DNA of 64,000 nt, taken from positions 62,001-126,000 of the forward strand of contig JASKOM010000001.1 of assembly GCA_030152305.1 (NCBI GenBank), written 5' to 3'. Each line of letters starts with the position of its first letter. Position 1 is the stretch's first letter. The DNA is from Campylobacterota bacterium (lineage in GTDB: Bacteria; Campylobacterota; Campylobacteria; Campylobacterales; Thiovulaceae). The notes under the pieces are model-generated. The model did not search any database, had not been told where the DNA came from, and saw only the letters and a program-made list of their open reading frames with translations. Shown here one piece after another: positions 9,922-20,366 of the stretch. A program made the translations under genes and the position numbers.

Positions 9922-9984
9922 CAATAAATATATACACAATGTATAATTTTTTTGAAATTTTGTTTATAAAAAAGGTAATTAATT

Positions 9985-10560
9985 ATGTTTAAAAATATTT
10001 ATGCTGTTGCTTTGTCTTCAGTTGTTTCAATGTCTTTGTTTGCTGGTGAATTTTCAATCGATGAAACTCATTCGAAAATTGGATTTTCGATAAAACATTT
10101 AATGATTAGTAATGTTGGCGGTGAATTTAAAAAATATAATGCTGAAATAATTTATGATGAAAAAAATCATAAATTTGTAAATTTAACAGCAATTGTTGAT
10201 TCTGGATCTATATATACAGGCATCGATAAACGAGATGATCATCTTAGAAGTCCAGATTTTTTTGATGTAAAAAAATATCCAGAAATTAAATTTGTTATGA
10301 CAAAACAATCTTCTGATAATATTATCGATGGCAATTTAACAATGCACGGAATAACAAAAGAAATCAAATTAAATATCGATTTTGGTGGTATCGCAAAATC
10401 TCCAACAGGTGATAAAAAAATAGGTTTTTCACTTAATGGCAAAATTAATCGAAAAGATTTCGGTTTAAATTGGAGTAAAGCTCTTGAAAATGGCGGTTTT
10501 GTCGTTGATGAAACTGTAAAAATTATTATTGATATCGAAGCTGTTTCATTAGACGATTAA
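9985..10560 (+). CDS. YceI family periplasmic lipocalin-like protein
   Basis: This 191-residue protein has a signal peptide ending near SLFAGEF. The body matches YceI proteins, which bind polyisoprenoids: FSIDETHSKIGFSIKHLMISNVGGEF at the N-terminus, GSIYTGIDKRDDHLRSPDFFD in the middle and a beta-rich C-terminus. It stands alone behind polA with its own ribosome site. Its physiological ligand is not readable here. Confidence 0.9.
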   Translation: MFKNIYAVALSSVVSMSLFAGEFSIDETHSKIGFSIKHLMISNVGGEFKKYNAEIIYDEKNHKFVNLTAIVDSGSIYTGIDKRDDHLRSPDFFDVKKYPEIKFVMTKQSSDNIIDGNLTMHGITKEIKLNIDFGGIAKSPTGDKKIGFSLNGKINRKDFGLNWSKALENGGFVVDETVKIIIDIEAVSLDD

Positions 10561-10608
10561 TAAATATATATATCATATTTATCTAAGAAAGGAAAAATAT
10601 TTTTCAAA

Positions 10609-12930
10609 ATGATTGAAGAATTTGATTTAAAATTAGAATTAAAAAGAATGAATATTCTTTATGTTGAAGATGAAGAAATGATAAGAAAAACATTTGAACG
10701 ATCTTTAAGTCGAATGTTTGGAAATATTTTTCAAGCTGAAAATGGCAAAGTTGGATTAGAAGTTTTTCAAAAAGAACACATCGATTTAATATTAACTGAT
10801 GTTAATATGCCAGAAATGAATGGTCTTGAAATGTCTCAAGCTATCAAAAATATAAATAATCGTGTTCCAATTATTATTTCATCGGCTTATAATGACAGCA
10901 ATTTTTTAATGCAAGCAATTGATATCGGAATTGATCATTATATTACTAAACCCGTTTATATGCGAAAATTTCGAGCTAAACTTGACGAAATTGCTTTGAA
11001 TTTTTATAATAAAAGAATTCTTGAAGAACGAGAAACTGCCCTTACTCTTGAACGAAAATTATTCGCTACTGTTCTTAATTCACAATCTGCAATCGCAATG
11101 CTATTTACAAAAAATGATCAAATTTTATTTATTAATGATGCTTTTTTTCAGACTTTCGGTTTTAAAGATGTTTCTGATTTTAAAAGTCATCATAGTAATA
11201 TAAATGCTCTTTTTATAGATTATCCAGAATTGCATGATGCAAAAGGTTGGGCTGAAATCGTTCTGCAAAAAAATATTAAAAAAGTTGCAATTATCGATAA
11301 ACATGGCAATAAACAAATTTTTAATTTAGAAATGATTCGTTTGCCAGAAGAAAATGAAGCGGATTATAGTATTACTTTAAATAATATTACTAAATTAGAA
11401 GATGCAATCGTTCAAGCTGAAGCATCTAATAAAGCAAAAAGTAAATTTTTGGCAAATATGAGTCACGAAATTAGAACTCCAATGAATGGTATTATCGGTT
11501 TCGCTGAAGTTCTCAAAAAAGGTGATTTAAATTCACAACAACGAGAATTCGTTAATATTATTTCAAAAAGTGCTTCAAGTCTTCTTGATATTATTAATGA
11601 TATTTTAGATTTTTCAAAAATTGAAAGTGGCAAACTCGATCTTGAAAATGCTACATTTAATTTGTTCGAAGAATTAGAATCTGTTATTGAACTTTTCAGT
11701 GCAAAAACTTATGAAAAAAATATTAAATTAATCTCGTTTATTAATCCACAACTTCCTGCAATTGTTTATGGCGATTCATTACGAATTAAACAAATTTTAA
11801 TTAACCTCATCGGCAATGCCATTAAATTTACTCCTGATTACGGTGTAGTTAGAGTAAATATAAATAAAATATCTGAAAGCGAAAATTCAATAAAATTATT
11901 ATTTTCTGTTGAAGATACAGGCATCGGCATTCCGCAAGAAAAACAACAGTTGATTTTCACTCCGTTTTCTCAAGCCGATTCTTCAACATCCAGAAAATTC
12001 GGTGGCACAGGTTTAGGTTTGGCAATTTCTACAAAACTTATTCAATTAATGAAAAGCTCTTTGAAATTAGAAAGTGAAGTTGGCAAAGGAAGTAAGTTTT
12101 TCTTTGAAATAGAATTCCATATAGAAAATAAAAATGTTCAACATGAATTTACAGGAAAATCAAAAGATTTGAATGTAGCCGTTTATAAATCAGCTGATAT
12201 GAATATTTATGAAGATCTTTTATTAGATTATTTAAATGCTTTTGGTCTTCATTCAAAACGATTTTCTAATATATCTGAACTAGAAAATATCTCTTTTTCA
12301 AAAACAGCAATATTTTTATCAACTGTAATCGATTACGAAATTCTTGAAAAATTAGAAGAAAATCGGATTGCAAAAATATTAATTACTGACAAACAGTTTC
12401 AATTGTCTGATATCGAAAAAAGACATTTTAATGAAATAGTTTATCATCCGTTAAATGGTTCGAAAATTTATAATTCGTTAATTAAATATGTTGATGAATT
12501 TTCTCAAGTTCCATTGAATGAAAATTTTGATGACGAATTTGCAACTTTATCGTTTGCTGGAAAAAAAGTTCTTGTTGTTGAAGATAACGAAGTTAATCAA
12601 CAATTAATTTCTTTTATGCTTGAAATGGCTGAAATCGAAGTAGAAATTGCAGATAATGGAAAAATCGGTGTTGAAAAATTTTTATCCGCTAAATATGACT
12701 TAATTCTTATGGATATAAATATGCCAATTATGAACGGACTTGAAGCAACAAGTGAAATTATTCAACTTGAACGAATAAAAAATTTCAAACATGTTCCAAT
12801 TGTTGCTTTAACAGCTAATGCAATTAAAGGCGATCGCGAACGATTTATTTCTTATGGAATGGATGATTATTTGTCTAAACCAATTGATAAAAATGAACTT
12901 GATCGTATTCTTCAAACTTATCTTAAATAA
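10609..12930 (+). CDS. Hybrid sensor histidine kinase with receivers at both ends
   Basis: This 773-residue cytoplasmic phosphorelay protein has five domains in order. They are a receiver (phospho-Asp in [12 protein letters not shown], near residue 64), a PAS-like sensor (about 145-265), a HisKA domain (phospho-His in [13 protein letters not shown], near 286), a HATPase domain (N-box [10 protein letters not shown]1 DTGIGIP, G2 GGTGLGLAI) and a degenerate then an intact C-terminal receiver ([13 protein letters not shown], near 701). No membrane segment is present, so its signal is internal or comes through the first receiver. No cognate output gene is adjacent. One GATGAGGT copy (11804) falls in the N-box, encoding N-L-I-G with rare CTC. 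Confidence 0.92.
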   Translation: MIEEFDLKLELKRMNILYVEDEEMIRKTFERSLSRMFGNIFQAENGKVGLEVFQKEHIDLILTDVNMPEMNGLEMSQAIKNINNRVPIIISSAYNDSNFLMQAIDIGIDHYITKPVYMRKFRAKLDEIALNFYNKRILEERETALTLERKLFATVLNSQSAIAMLFTKNDQILFINDAFFQTFGFKDVSDFKSHHSNINALFIDYPELHDAKGWAEIVLQKNIKKVAIIDKHGNKQIFNLEMIRLPEENEADYSITLNNITKLEDAIVQAEASNKAKSKFLANMSHEIRTPMNGIIGFAEVLKKGDLNSQQREFVNIISKSASSLLDIINDILDFSKIESGKLDLENATFNLFEELESVIELFSAKTYEKNIKLISFINPQLPAIVYGDSLRIKQILINLIGNAIKFTPDYGVVRVNINKISESENSIKLLFSVEDTGIGIPQEKQQLIFTPFSQADSSTSRKFGGTGLGLAISTKLIQLMKSSLKLESEVGKGSKFFFEIEFHIENKNVQHEFTGKSKDLNVAVYKSADMNIYEDLLLDYLNAFGLHSKRFSNISELENISFSKTAIFLSTVIDYEILEKLEENRIAKILITDKQFQLSDIEKRHFNEIVYHPLNGSKIYNSLIKYVDEFSQVPLNENFDDEFATLSFAGKKVLVVEDNEVNQQLISFMLEMAEIEVEIADNGKIGVEKFLSAKYDLILMDINMPIMNGLEATSEIIQLERIKNFKHVPIVALTANAIKGDRERFISYGMDDYLSKPIDKNELDRILQTYLK

Positions 12931-12943
12931 TTAATTAATTTTT

Positions 12944-14506
12944 ATGGCAGATATAAATTCTATTTCTAATGTTTTAGCATTAAAATACCGTCCTAAAAAT
13001 TTTGGTGAATTAATAGGACAAGAGTCTGTTTCGCAGACTCTTCGATATAGTCTTCAGAATAATAAATTAGGTAATGCTTATCTTTTTTCTGGTTTACGAG
13101 GAAGTGGTAAAACTTCAAGTGCTAGAATTTTTGCAAAAACTTTACTTTGCGACAAAATGCCAATTGCTGATCCATGTGATATTTGTGATAATTGTCAAAT
13201 GTATAATCGAGGTAATCATATTGATATTATCGAAATGGATGGTGCTTCTAATCGTGGCATCGATGATATTCGCGAATTAATTAATCAAGCTCAATATAAA
13301 CCGTCTTTTGGCAAATATAAAATATTTATTATCGATGAGGTTCATATGCTCACAAAAGAAGCATTTAATGCTCTTTTGAAAACACTTGAAGAACCGCCAT
13401 CTCATATTAAATTTATTTTAGCAACAACTGATCCTTTGAAATTACCACCAACGATATTAAGTCGAACACAACATTTTAGTTTTAAACGAATTAATAATAA
13501 TTTAGTTTTAACACATCTTCAGTCTATTTTACAAAAAGAAAATATAACTTACGAAATAGAAGCTTTGAAAAAAATAATTCGTGTTGGTGAAGGTTCGTTA
13601 CGAGATACTTTGACAACTCTTCAACAAGCTATATCTTTTGGTGGCAATTTTATTAAATTAGATTCTGTTATCGAAATGCTTGGTTTAGTTGATCCATATA
13701 TTCTTGAAAATTTAATTGAAAATATTTTAAAACAGGATCGTGAAAAAGTCTTAGAGTTATCAAAAAATTTATTAGAATATGACACCGAACGAATTATTGA
13801 CGAATTAATCGATTTTATTAAATTAAAAATGTTTAATAAATCATTGGATTTAAATAGTATTGAAAAATTTTTCGTTGCTTTGAATAGTGGCAAAATGCTT
13901 TTAAGCAGTGGAGCAGATGGCGAGTTTGCTTTAACTTTGACATTATTAAAAATGATGAGCAATCATGAAAATGTTGTTTATATCGAAAAAGAAAAAGAAC
14001 TTACTAAATCTGAATCTGTTCAGCAAATTTCAAAAACTCAAATCGTTGAAAATAAACCTGAACAGGAAATAAGCGAAGAACTTTCACCAAATGATATTTT
14101 TTGGCAAAAAGTATTACCAACAATTATCGATAGCAATCCTAATGACAAAATTTCAGATGAAGCATTAGAAATATGTATAAAAAGTCATATTTCTGAACTT
14201 AATGTAATTGATGCAAATAATATTTCGATACATATCTGTTTTGAACCAGAACATTTACATTCTAAATGTCAAAAAATTATAAAACAACGATTATCATTAA
14301 TTGAAGGTGAAATAACATCTGCATTTAAAAATAATAATATAAAACATAAAATAAATTATAAATTATGTAATAAAGAACTAGAAAAAACTGAACCAATTAT
14401 TGAAAAACAAAGTCCAGATCAAGAAAATGATAATCAACAATCAGATATTCAAATCTTGTTTAATATGATGCAACAAGTTTTTCCAAATCATAAAAGAATA
14501 GAATAA
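12944..14506 (+). CDS. dnaX: DNA polymerase III subunit gamma/tau
   Basis: DnaX is the AAA+ clamp-loader motor. Visible motifs are Walker A (GLRGSGKTSSAR, about residues 48-59), a zinc-binding Cys set (C-x8-C-x2-C-x2-C in LLCDKMPIADPCDICDNC), Walker B IIDEVHML, and sensor 1 LATTDPLKLPPTILSR. At 520 residues it has a tau-like C-terminal extension. I see no strong A6-type slippery stretch that would clearly yield a separate gamma. The DEV of Walker B is encoded at a GATGAGGT motif (13334). Confidence 0.96.
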   Translation: MADINSISNVLALKYRPKNFGELIGQESVSQTLRYSLQNNKLGNAYLFSGLRGSGKTSSARIFAKTLLCDKMPIADPCDICDNCQMYNRGNHIDIIEMDGASNRGIDDIRELINQAQYKPSFGKYKIFIIDEVHMLTKEAFNALLKTLEEPPSHIKFILATTDPLKLPPTILSRTQHFSFKRINNNLVLTHLQSILQKENITYEIEALKKIIRVGEGSLRDTLTTLQQAISFGGNFIKLDSVIEMLGLVDPYILENLIENILKQDREKVLELSKNLLEYDTERIIDELIDFIKLKMFNKSLDLNSIEKFFVALNSGKMLLSSGADGEFALTLTLLKMMSNHENVVYIEKEKELTKSESVQQISKTQIVENKPEQEISEELSPNDIFWQKVLPTIIDSNPNDKISDEALEICIKSHISELNVIDANNISIHICFEPEHLHSKCQKIIKQRLSLIEGEITSAFKNNNIKHKINYKLCNKELEKTEPIIEKQSPDQENDNQQSDIQILFNMMQQVFPNHKRIE

Positions 14507-14541
14507 TTTAAAAAATTATATATTCTTTTATATTTTAATAA

Positions 14542-16395
14542 TTAAAATTTATAATGATTTATAACATCTTGCACGATATTTTTATCATATGCTAAATTTA
14601 GCCATTCAAAAGTTTCACCACTTTGTTTTATTCCTTGAATAATATCACCACCTTTTCGATTTGCTAAATCCATTGATGCAATATCGAAACCATTTAATGT
14701 TGAAGAAAAATCTTGTAATCTAATAAAAGCTTTTGGATCGGTTGATTTTGTGTATAAATAACAAAAACTTTCCAAACCTGTTCTGCTGACTCGACCTCGT
14801 AATTGATGTAAAGTTGCCAAACCTAATCGTTCAGCACCAACAATAACAATAATAGTCAATCGTGGCAATGAAATACCAACTTCAATTACAGTTGTTGAAA
14901 GTAATATTTTGCCTTTTTCTCTGAAATCCACTAAGACTTGATTTTTATTTTTATCGCCACCATGAGTAACATAAACATCTTGAAAATTATTTTTCCACCA
15001 CGATTCACTTTCTTCAAGCGATTGATATTTAATATGATCAGACTTTTCAACAAGTGGATAAACGATAATAACTTGATTATTTTTATTTATTTCTATTTTA
15101 ATTTTATTAATTAATTCTTCAAAATTTTTAGATCTAATAATTATCGTTTTTATATTTTTTTTAAAAGGCATTTCTTCGATTAACGATTGTTTTATAAAAG
15201 TTCCATTTATTAATGCCTGTGTTCGTGGAATTGGAGTTGCTGAAAGTTGAATAAAATGAGGTCTTAAATTATCTCGTGAAACGATATTTTCAAGAATTAA
15301 TCTTTCACGAGTTCCAAAACGGTGTTGTTCATCAACTATTAATAAAGGCACTTCAGGTAAATCTCGATGTAAAATTGCACTTGTTCCAATTAAAACATCA
15401 AAATTAGTTAAATCAGTTTTCTTTGTTGTTTTTTGAGTTAATAAAACTATTTTATAATTATTTGGCAAAAATTTAATTGCTTCATTATAAAGTTGTTCAG
15501 CCAAAATAGATGTTGGTGCCATTAAAATAGATTTATTTGGATATGAAATTACCATTGAAGCAAGAATGACCATTGTTTTTCCAGAACCAACATCACCAAC
15601 AACAATTCTTCGCATTGCAATATCTTTTTTAACATCAATTGCTATGTCATTTATTGCTTTAAGTTGATCGCCAGTTAATTTTATTGGCAATGTTTCAATC
15701 CAATCTTGATAATTTCCATCTAATTTTTTTAACGGAGGATAATCAAGAATTTTATTTTTCATATTATTTATATAATAAAATGCTTCAATAAATTTCAATG
15801 CATATAAAATATCTGGTTGAAATTCTCGAAATTGTTCAAAATATGAAACGACCTCATCATTAGGATAAAGATGTAATTTCATAATAGAATTCATTACTGC
15901 ATAAGGCAAATTATATTTTTTTAAATTTTCATAATTCAAAAATTTTTCGATAGCAATTCGATAATTATCTTTTTTATAAACAGGTTCAATTTTATTATTT
16001 GGTTCAGCAATTTTAAAAGGATTAATTATTTGTAAATATCCTTGTTCATTTAAAAAAACTTTGCCTTTAAGATAAACTTGATTACCGACTTGCAAATGTC
16101 GTGTTTTGCGATCAATAGCATTAAAATAAATACCTGATATCGTAAAACGATTAAAAATACCTTTTGCATAAAAAACCAAAGTATTGCCTATTTTTTTATT
16201 AGAAATGATTTCGACATATAAAATATTAATTCTGTCTTTTTCTGGTTTTTGGAATAATTGTTCATTTTTAAAACCGATTGGTGCGATAAAAATCAGTTTT
16301 AAAAAAGGAATGTTTTGACTTTGTTGTGATTGAAGATTCTTATTTAATTCTTCTTCTGTTTCGTGTTCTTGTTTTTGTTCGTTTTCCATTTTCAC
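14542..16395 (-). CDS. recG: ATP-dependent DNA helicase RecG
   Basis: RecG remodels stalled forks and branched DNA. The protein is about 615 residues, shorter than the E. coli form as is common in this phylum. The N-terminal wedge is an OB-fold (residues 30-125). Motor motifs follow: Walker A VGDVGSGKT (near 265), DEQH Walker B, SATPIPRTQA, and in lobe 2 STTVIEVGI and QLRGRVSRTG. The start is either GTG 16395, directly abutting the lptF stop, or ATG 16389. One GATGAGGT copy at 15851. Confidence 0.95.
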   Translation of the reverse strand: MKMENEQKQEHETEEELNKNLQSQQSQNIPFLKLIFIAPIGFKNEQLFQKPEKDRINILYVEIISNKKIGNTLVFYAKGIFNRFTISGIYFNAIDRKTRHLQVGNQVYLKGKVFLNEQGYLQIINPFKIAEPNNKIEPVYKKDNYRIAIEKFLNYENLKKYNLPYAVMNSIMKLHLYPNDEVVSYFEQFREFQPDILYALKFIEAFYYINNMKNKILDYPPLKKLDGNYQDWIETLPIKLTGDQLKAINDIAIDVKKDIAMRRIVVGDVGSGKTMVILASMVISYPNKSILMAPTSILAEQLYNEAIKFLPNNYKIVLLTQKTTKKTDLTNFDVLIGTSAILHRDLPEVPLLIVDEQHRFGTRERLILENIVSRDNLRPHFIQLSATPIPRTQALINGTFIKQSLIEEMPFKKNIKTIIIRSKNFEELINKIKIEINKNNQVIIVYPLVEKSDHIKYQSLEESESWWKNNFQDVYVTHGGDKNKNQVLVDFREKGKILLSTTVIEVGISLPRLTIIVIVGAERLGLATLHQLRGRVSRTGLESFCYLYTKSTDPKAFIRLQDFSSTLNGFDIASMDLANRKGGDIIQGIKQSGETFEWLNLAYDKNIVQDVINHYKF

Positions 16396-17421
16396 TTAAT
16401 ATATTTTATAAACTTTTTGATAATAAATAAACATAGTTATAAAAATCCAAATTATTGGAAATATCAAACTTAATAAATCAATTTCTTTAACAATGCTGAA
16501 CGATATAATATAATATAAAATGACAGCGATACCAATAAATAAATTTGTAATATTTTTACCATGTCTTGAATTTTGTATTCCAATTGACGGAATTAATAAA
16601 ATCGTTGCAATGGGAAAAAACGACAATAAAATAGCTGAAATTAATTTTTCTCTTCGTTTTTTATCATCGAGAGAATTTTTTAAATAATCAATCGTATTTA
16701 AATATGGCTGACTTGTGATGGCTGTGATATCACTAATTTTCATTTCACCGAAATAAACTTGAGAAATTTTTTCTTGCTTATACGAAAACAGCGAACCATT
16801 TTTTAATGAAAGTTGAATAAGTCCATGATTATTTACGATATTTGCTTTTTCTGCAATAATAAATTTTTCTTCGGTCTCTTTTTGATAAAACAGAGCAATA
16901 TTTTTATAACTTTTTTTGTTATTTTCTTCTTTTATCGATTCAATAAAAACAGACCAATCTCCAAATTCTTGACCAAATTCTGTAGCTCGAATATTAAATA
17001 CGGCTTCTCGCTGTTTCCATCGTGTAAAATCTTTATACATCTGTTTTGTATGCGGAACCATAACAAGAGTTATAAAAACTAAAAATATCGATAAAATTAA
17101 ACTTAGTGGCAATAATATTTTTATAAATTTCCATGGCGAAACTCCGAGAGCGAAAAAAACAACCATTTCAGAATCGTGAGATAATTTATTAAAAGTCGTA
17201 ACAGCTCCAATAAAAAAAGACAACGGAACAGTATAAAATAATAAATCTGGAAAAATAAATAAATATAATTTAAACATTTCCCAAGTTGTGATTTCGATAA
17301 CTGATGTAATCGACGAAGCCCGAATTAAAAATACGACTGAAGCAATAACAAACAGCGGAGTAAAAATCGAGAAAATATTTACTCCTAAATTTTTAAGAAT
17401 ATATTTATTAAAAATTTCCAT
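16396..17421 (-). CDS. LptF/LptG-family permease
   Basis: This is one of the inner-membrane permeases that extract lipopolysaccharide and feed it to the Lpt bridge. The 341 residues contain an N-terminal pair of membrane helices, a third near residue 100, a roughly 150-residue periplasmic beta-jellyroll (EAVFNIRATEFGQEFGDWSVFIESI), and three C-terminal helices. The N-terminus IFNKYILKNLGVNIFSIFTPLFV is typical of YjgP/YjgQ proteins. It abuts recG, so both are probably co-transcribed. Whether it is LptF or LptG cannot be decided without the paralogue. Confidence 0.85.
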   Translation of the reverse strand: MEIFNKYILKNLGVNIFSIFTPLFVIASVVFLIRASSITSVIEITTWEMFKLYLFIFPDLLFYTVPLSFFIGAVTTFNKLSHDSEMVVFFALGVSPWKFIKILLPLSLILSIFLVFITLVMVPHTKQMYKDFTRWKQREAVFNIRATEFGQEFGDWSVFIESIKEENNKKSYKNIALFYQKETEEKFIIAEKANIVNNHGLIQLSLKNGSLFSYKQEKISQVYFGEMKISDITAITSQPYLNTIDYLKNSLDDKKRREKLISAILLSFFPIATILLIPSIGIQNSRHGKNITNLFIGIAVILYYIISFSIVKEIDLLSLIFPIIWIFITMFIYYQKVYKIY

Positions 17422-17427
17422 TAAAAT

Positions 17428-18492
17428 TTAAAAGTCTCTTGCTAATTTAAAAATATCTGAAAAATCTCTCACGAAATCTCGACATCGATCGCAAATGACC
17501 TCATCGCTATTTCGTTGAATAAAAGGTGTTTTACATTCGGTGCATGTTTCAAGATGAAATTTTGCTAATTCGTCGGCTCGATATAATCTTGAAAAATCAA
17601 ATTCATCACTATGAGAAATTGCTTTCGGTTTGCAAATGTGATTACAAACTCCACATGAAATACATTGATTTGAACTTATCCAAATCGATAATTTATCAGA
17701 CGATGTGAAAATCGCACCAGTTGGACAAAATAGCGAACAATCTCCGCAATTTGTGCATAAATTATAATTTATATCTTGCGACGAAATCATTTCGCCAACT
17801 GATTTTATTTTCTCGATATTTTCGCTATTTTTATTCGAAATCGTTCTAAATTCAGATATAAAAATTTTATGTTTAACTGGATACATTTTTTTGAGATGAG
17901 GTAATTTAATTAATTTTTTATTAATTTCATCACGATCAAGATCTGATATTTTTGCAATATTCGAAATCGACGAAAACGAATCTCGAAATTTTGCAAACAG
18001 CGAACTATTTTTTTCTTGTTTTTGTTCCTGATTAATAACTATGTTTTTGATATTAATTTGATCAAGAATTTTATTTGCATCGTCGATTCTTTTTTCGATT
18101 GAATTTTTTAACGAACCGATTTTACATTTATCGCAATTTGATAAATCAACTTGAACGATTTCGCTTTTTTGCATTGCCATAATCGAAAAATGATGTGAAT
18201 CAAAACGACTTAAACATTCAGAAATATTATTTTTGCATGACAAAATATTATTTTCGTTAAATTTAAATTCTAAAGCTTCTCGATTTGGATCAATTCCGTC
18301 GATAACAATTGCTTCAGTTGGACAAGTTCCGAGACAAGCCGAGCAAAATGTGCATAATTTAGGTTCAAATTTAATTTTATTTTGAACAACCGAAAAAACA
18401 TTTTCGGGACAAGTCGAAACACAATTTGAACAGCTATTATAAAAATAGCTATTTCTTACACAATTGTCATTTTTATAAACGATTAAACTCAT
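17428..18492 (-). CDS. Multi-cluster 4Fe-4S ferredoxin-like protein
   Basis: This 354-residue soluble protein has about four 4Fe-4S motifs. Two are N-terminal (CSNCVSTCPENVF and CTFCSACLGTCPTEAI) and two are C-terminal (CTNCGDCSLFCPTGAI and CISCGVCNHICKPKAI). They are separated by a linker of about 150 residues, and the end carries two CxxC pairs resembling a small zinc ribbon (CTECKTPF, CDRCRDF). It overlaps torD by 4 nt. In Campylobacterota such proteins accompany molybdenum enzymes such as formate dehydrogenase, so an electron-transfer or maturation role is inferred. No reductase gene is in the window. Two GATGAGGT copies (17498, 17895). Confidence 0.75.
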   Translation of the reverse strand: MSLIVYKNDNCVRNSYFYNSCSNCVSTCPENVFSVVQNKIKFEPKLCTFCSACLGTCPTEAIVIDGIDPNREALEFKFNENNILSCKNNISECLSRFDSHHFSIMAMQKSEIVQVDLSNCDKCKIGSLKNSIEKRIDDANKILDQINIKNIVINQEQKQEKNSSLFAKFRDSFSSISNIAKISDLDRDEINKKLIKLPHLKKMYPVKHKIFISEFRTISNKNSENIEKIKSVGEMISSQDINYNLCTNCGDCSLFCPTGAIFTSSDKLSIWISSNQCISCGVCNHICKPKAISHSDEFDFSRLYRADELAKFHLETCTECKTPFIQRNSDEVICDRCRDFVRDFSDIFKLARDF

Positions 18493-19043
18493 GAAATTCC
18501 TTCAAGATTTTCTCGTTCGGCTAATAAAAACTCAATCGTGAAACTAAATATATCTCGATAAAACGGAGTTCCTGCCATTGCTTTCATTCCAATTAAATAT
18601 GGCACAACCCATTTTATTAAATGTCGATCTAAAAAATCTCTTGCTGTTAATAATTCGCCTCGAAAAGCCAAAGTTTGCATAAAACCAAATTCAATTGCAA
18701 TATGATCAGGAGCAAGAATTTCTGTCTGATTCATATCGATTTCAAAGCCATTTCGAAAATAAAATTCCATAACTGGATTTTGCAAACCAACAAGAGCCTC
18801 CTGTTTTGCATCAAGAATAAACGATTCAATCGGTTGAGTATTTAATAAAAACATCGAAGTGAAATCAACATTTAAATCTTCAACTATTTTTTTTATCGAA
18901 CTATTTTCAAAATATAATTTTGTCGATTCGCCTAATAATTCTAAAAAAGCCGAATTATTTTTTATATCAAAAACGGTCTGTTCATCTAATAAATCAGAAA
19001 AAATTCGCGACAAAGTTGCATAAATAATTGCACTGTTATTCAT
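18489..19043 (-). CDS. TorD/DmsD-type molybdoenzyme chaperone
   Basis: This 184-residue all-helical protein resembles TorD-family chaperones, which hold Tat-exported molybdoenzymes until cofactor insertion. The family pattern is visible in the N-terminal RIFSDLLDE helix, EILAPDHIAIEFGFMQTLA (the E-x-PDH-x-x-x-E-x-x-F-M block) and the late HLIKWVVPYLIGM helix. It overlaps both neighbours (4 nt with the Fe-S gene, 8 nt with trpA). The client enzyme must lie elsewhere. Confidence 0.85.
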   Translation of the reverse strand: MNNSAIIYATLSRIFSDLLDEQTVFDIKNNSAFLELLGESTKLYFENSSIKKIVEDLNVDFTSMFLLNTQPIESFILDAKQEALVGLQNPVMEFYFRNGFEIDMNQTEILAPDHIAIEFGFMQTLAFRGELLTARDFLDRHLIKWVVPYLIGMKAMAGTPFYRDIFSFTIEFLLAERENLEGIS

Positions 19044-19779
19044 TAATTTCTCGCTTTATAATTTTTGCACTTTCAACAATTTTTGAAATTTTTTCAAGAT
19101 GTGAAATCGAATCGTCTAATAATATTTTTACAAATGCACTTCCGACAATAACTCCATCAACATTTTTAGCTTTTTCTTTTGCTGTTTTTTCATTGACACC
19201 GAAACCGACATATAAATCATTATCAGAAACCGAACGAACATTTTTAATAATTTGTGATAAATCTTCGCCTCGACCTGATCCTGTAATTCCTGCATAAGCA
19301 ACAAGATAAATAAAACTGCCTGTTTTAAATTCTAAAACTTTTTTGACTCGTTCGAAATTATCAGTCGGAGCAATAAACTGAATATTTTCGCGACCATTTT
19401 TATAAAAGATATTTGCATATTTTTTATTTTCTTCGAGTGGCAAATCTGGAATAATCAAACCTCGAATATTATTTTCAGCGAGTTCATTTATTGCCTGTTC
19501 GAAATTGCGATTATAAAAACTATTAAAATAGCCCATTAAATAAATATCTGTTAATTTAGATTTTTTAGCAATTTCAAGAACATGATTATATTTAATGCCT
19601 TTTTTTAGAGCTTGTAAATTTGCTCGTTCGATAATTTCGCCATCAGCAACAGGATCAGAAAAAGGGACACCTAATTCTAATTTATCGATATGCCCCGATT
19701 GAGCGAGAGCTTCGATTAAATCGTGTGTGAAATTTATATCTGGATAACCAGAAGTTAAATAAGCAACTAATTTTTTCAT
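19036..19779 (-). CDS. trpA: Tryptophan synthase alpha subunit
   Basis: TrpA cleaves indole-3-glycerol phosphate to indole and glyceraldehyde-3-phosphate. The TIM-barrel protein of 247 residues retains the catalytic Glu and Asp in ELGVPFSDPVADG, the mobile loop region and the phosphate-binding GFGVNEKTA and VDGVIVGSAFVK segments. No trpB is adjacent and trpD is 31 kb away, so trp genes are dispersed. The gene runs into torD with an 8-nt overlap, an unexpected operon partner. Confidence 0.95.
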   Translation of the reverse strand: MKKLVAYLTSGYPDINFTHDLIEALAQSGHIDKLELGVPFSDPVADGEIIERANLQALKKGIKYNHVLEIAKKSKLTDIYLMGYFNSFYNRNFEQAINELAENNIRGLIIPDLPLEENKKYANIFYKNGRENIQFIAPTDNFERVKKVLEFKTGSFIYLVAYAGITGSGRGEDLSQIIKNVRSVSDNDLYVGFGVNEKTAKEKAKNVDGVIVGSAFVKILLDDSISHLEKISKIVESAKIIKREINE

Positions 19780-19931
19780 GTATATTTTTTATATTTCCTC
19801 TAAGTCTATTTTAAAATTCTATCAAACATCATAACAAACTGCGAACGATAAAATAATCAACTTAACAAAAAACAACATGTAACATATTTATAAAATATAT
19901 TTTTGTTAATTTTATTAATTTAGAACTTGAT

Positions 19932-19957
19932 TTGACAAAATCGTTTTTTTTTACAAT
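19932..19957 (+). promoter_or_regulatory. Possible promoter for the 20.0 kb gene
   Basis: TTGACA (19932) and TACAAT (19952) are both good sigma-70 hexamers, but the 14-nt spacer is short and crosses a run of nine Ts. In this phylum the -10 box dominates, so TACAAT alone may suffice. The rest of the 238-nt gap after trpA holds no further gene that I can see. Confidence 0.3.
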
Positions 19958-20017
19958 TTGACAGCTCGTTTTTCGACGGGTGAAATAAATTTCTTTTAAC
20001 AAATAGGAGTTTGAAAA

Positions 20018-20338
20018 ATGGAAATAAAAAAGTTAGCTTTTTTAGGTTTTGTTGCAATTGGATTAAGTTCAACAATCTTATTAAAAGCGGATCTTATTGC
20101 GGATTATAAGGAAGAATTTATTGATACATGTGCTGTAATGCTTGTTAAATCAGGTGCTACTAAAATAGGAGCTTCTTATAATTATTGTGAATGTGCTTGG
20201 AATAAAACAACAAAGAATATGTCAAGACAAGAAATTATATATACAGTAAATTCAACTAATAAAGAAGTTCTTGCTGAATGGTATAAGAAAAGTTATTTAG
20301 CTGGTGCTGAATGCCTTGAAGAAATGGTTCGTTATTAA
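20018..20338 (+). CDS. Small exported protein of unknown function
   Basis: I do not recognise this 106-residue protein. It begins with a lysine-rich start and a hydrophobic stretch (LAFLGFVAIGLSSTILL), a signal peptide or membrane anchor. The remaining 80 residues hold four cysteines (IDTCAV, YNYCECAW, AECLEE), suggesting disulfides in an oxidising compartment. A good ribosome site (AGGAG) precedes ATG 20018. It lies 28 nt before the RDD gene on the same strand, so the two are probably co-transcribed. Confidence 0.6.
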   Translation: MEIKKLAFLGFVAIGLSSTILLKADLIADYKEEFIDTCAVMLVKSGATKIGASYNYCECAWNKTTKNMSRQEIIYTVNSTNKEVLAEWYKKSYLAGAECLEEMVRY

Positions 20339-20366
20339 ATTATTAATTTTAGGAGGTAAATAGTAA

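Noticed and set aside
19128-19779. Partial trp operon around trpA
   Set aside because: The neighbours are a TorD chaperone and a ferredoxin-like gene. No other trp gene is nearby, and trpD is paired with bioA.
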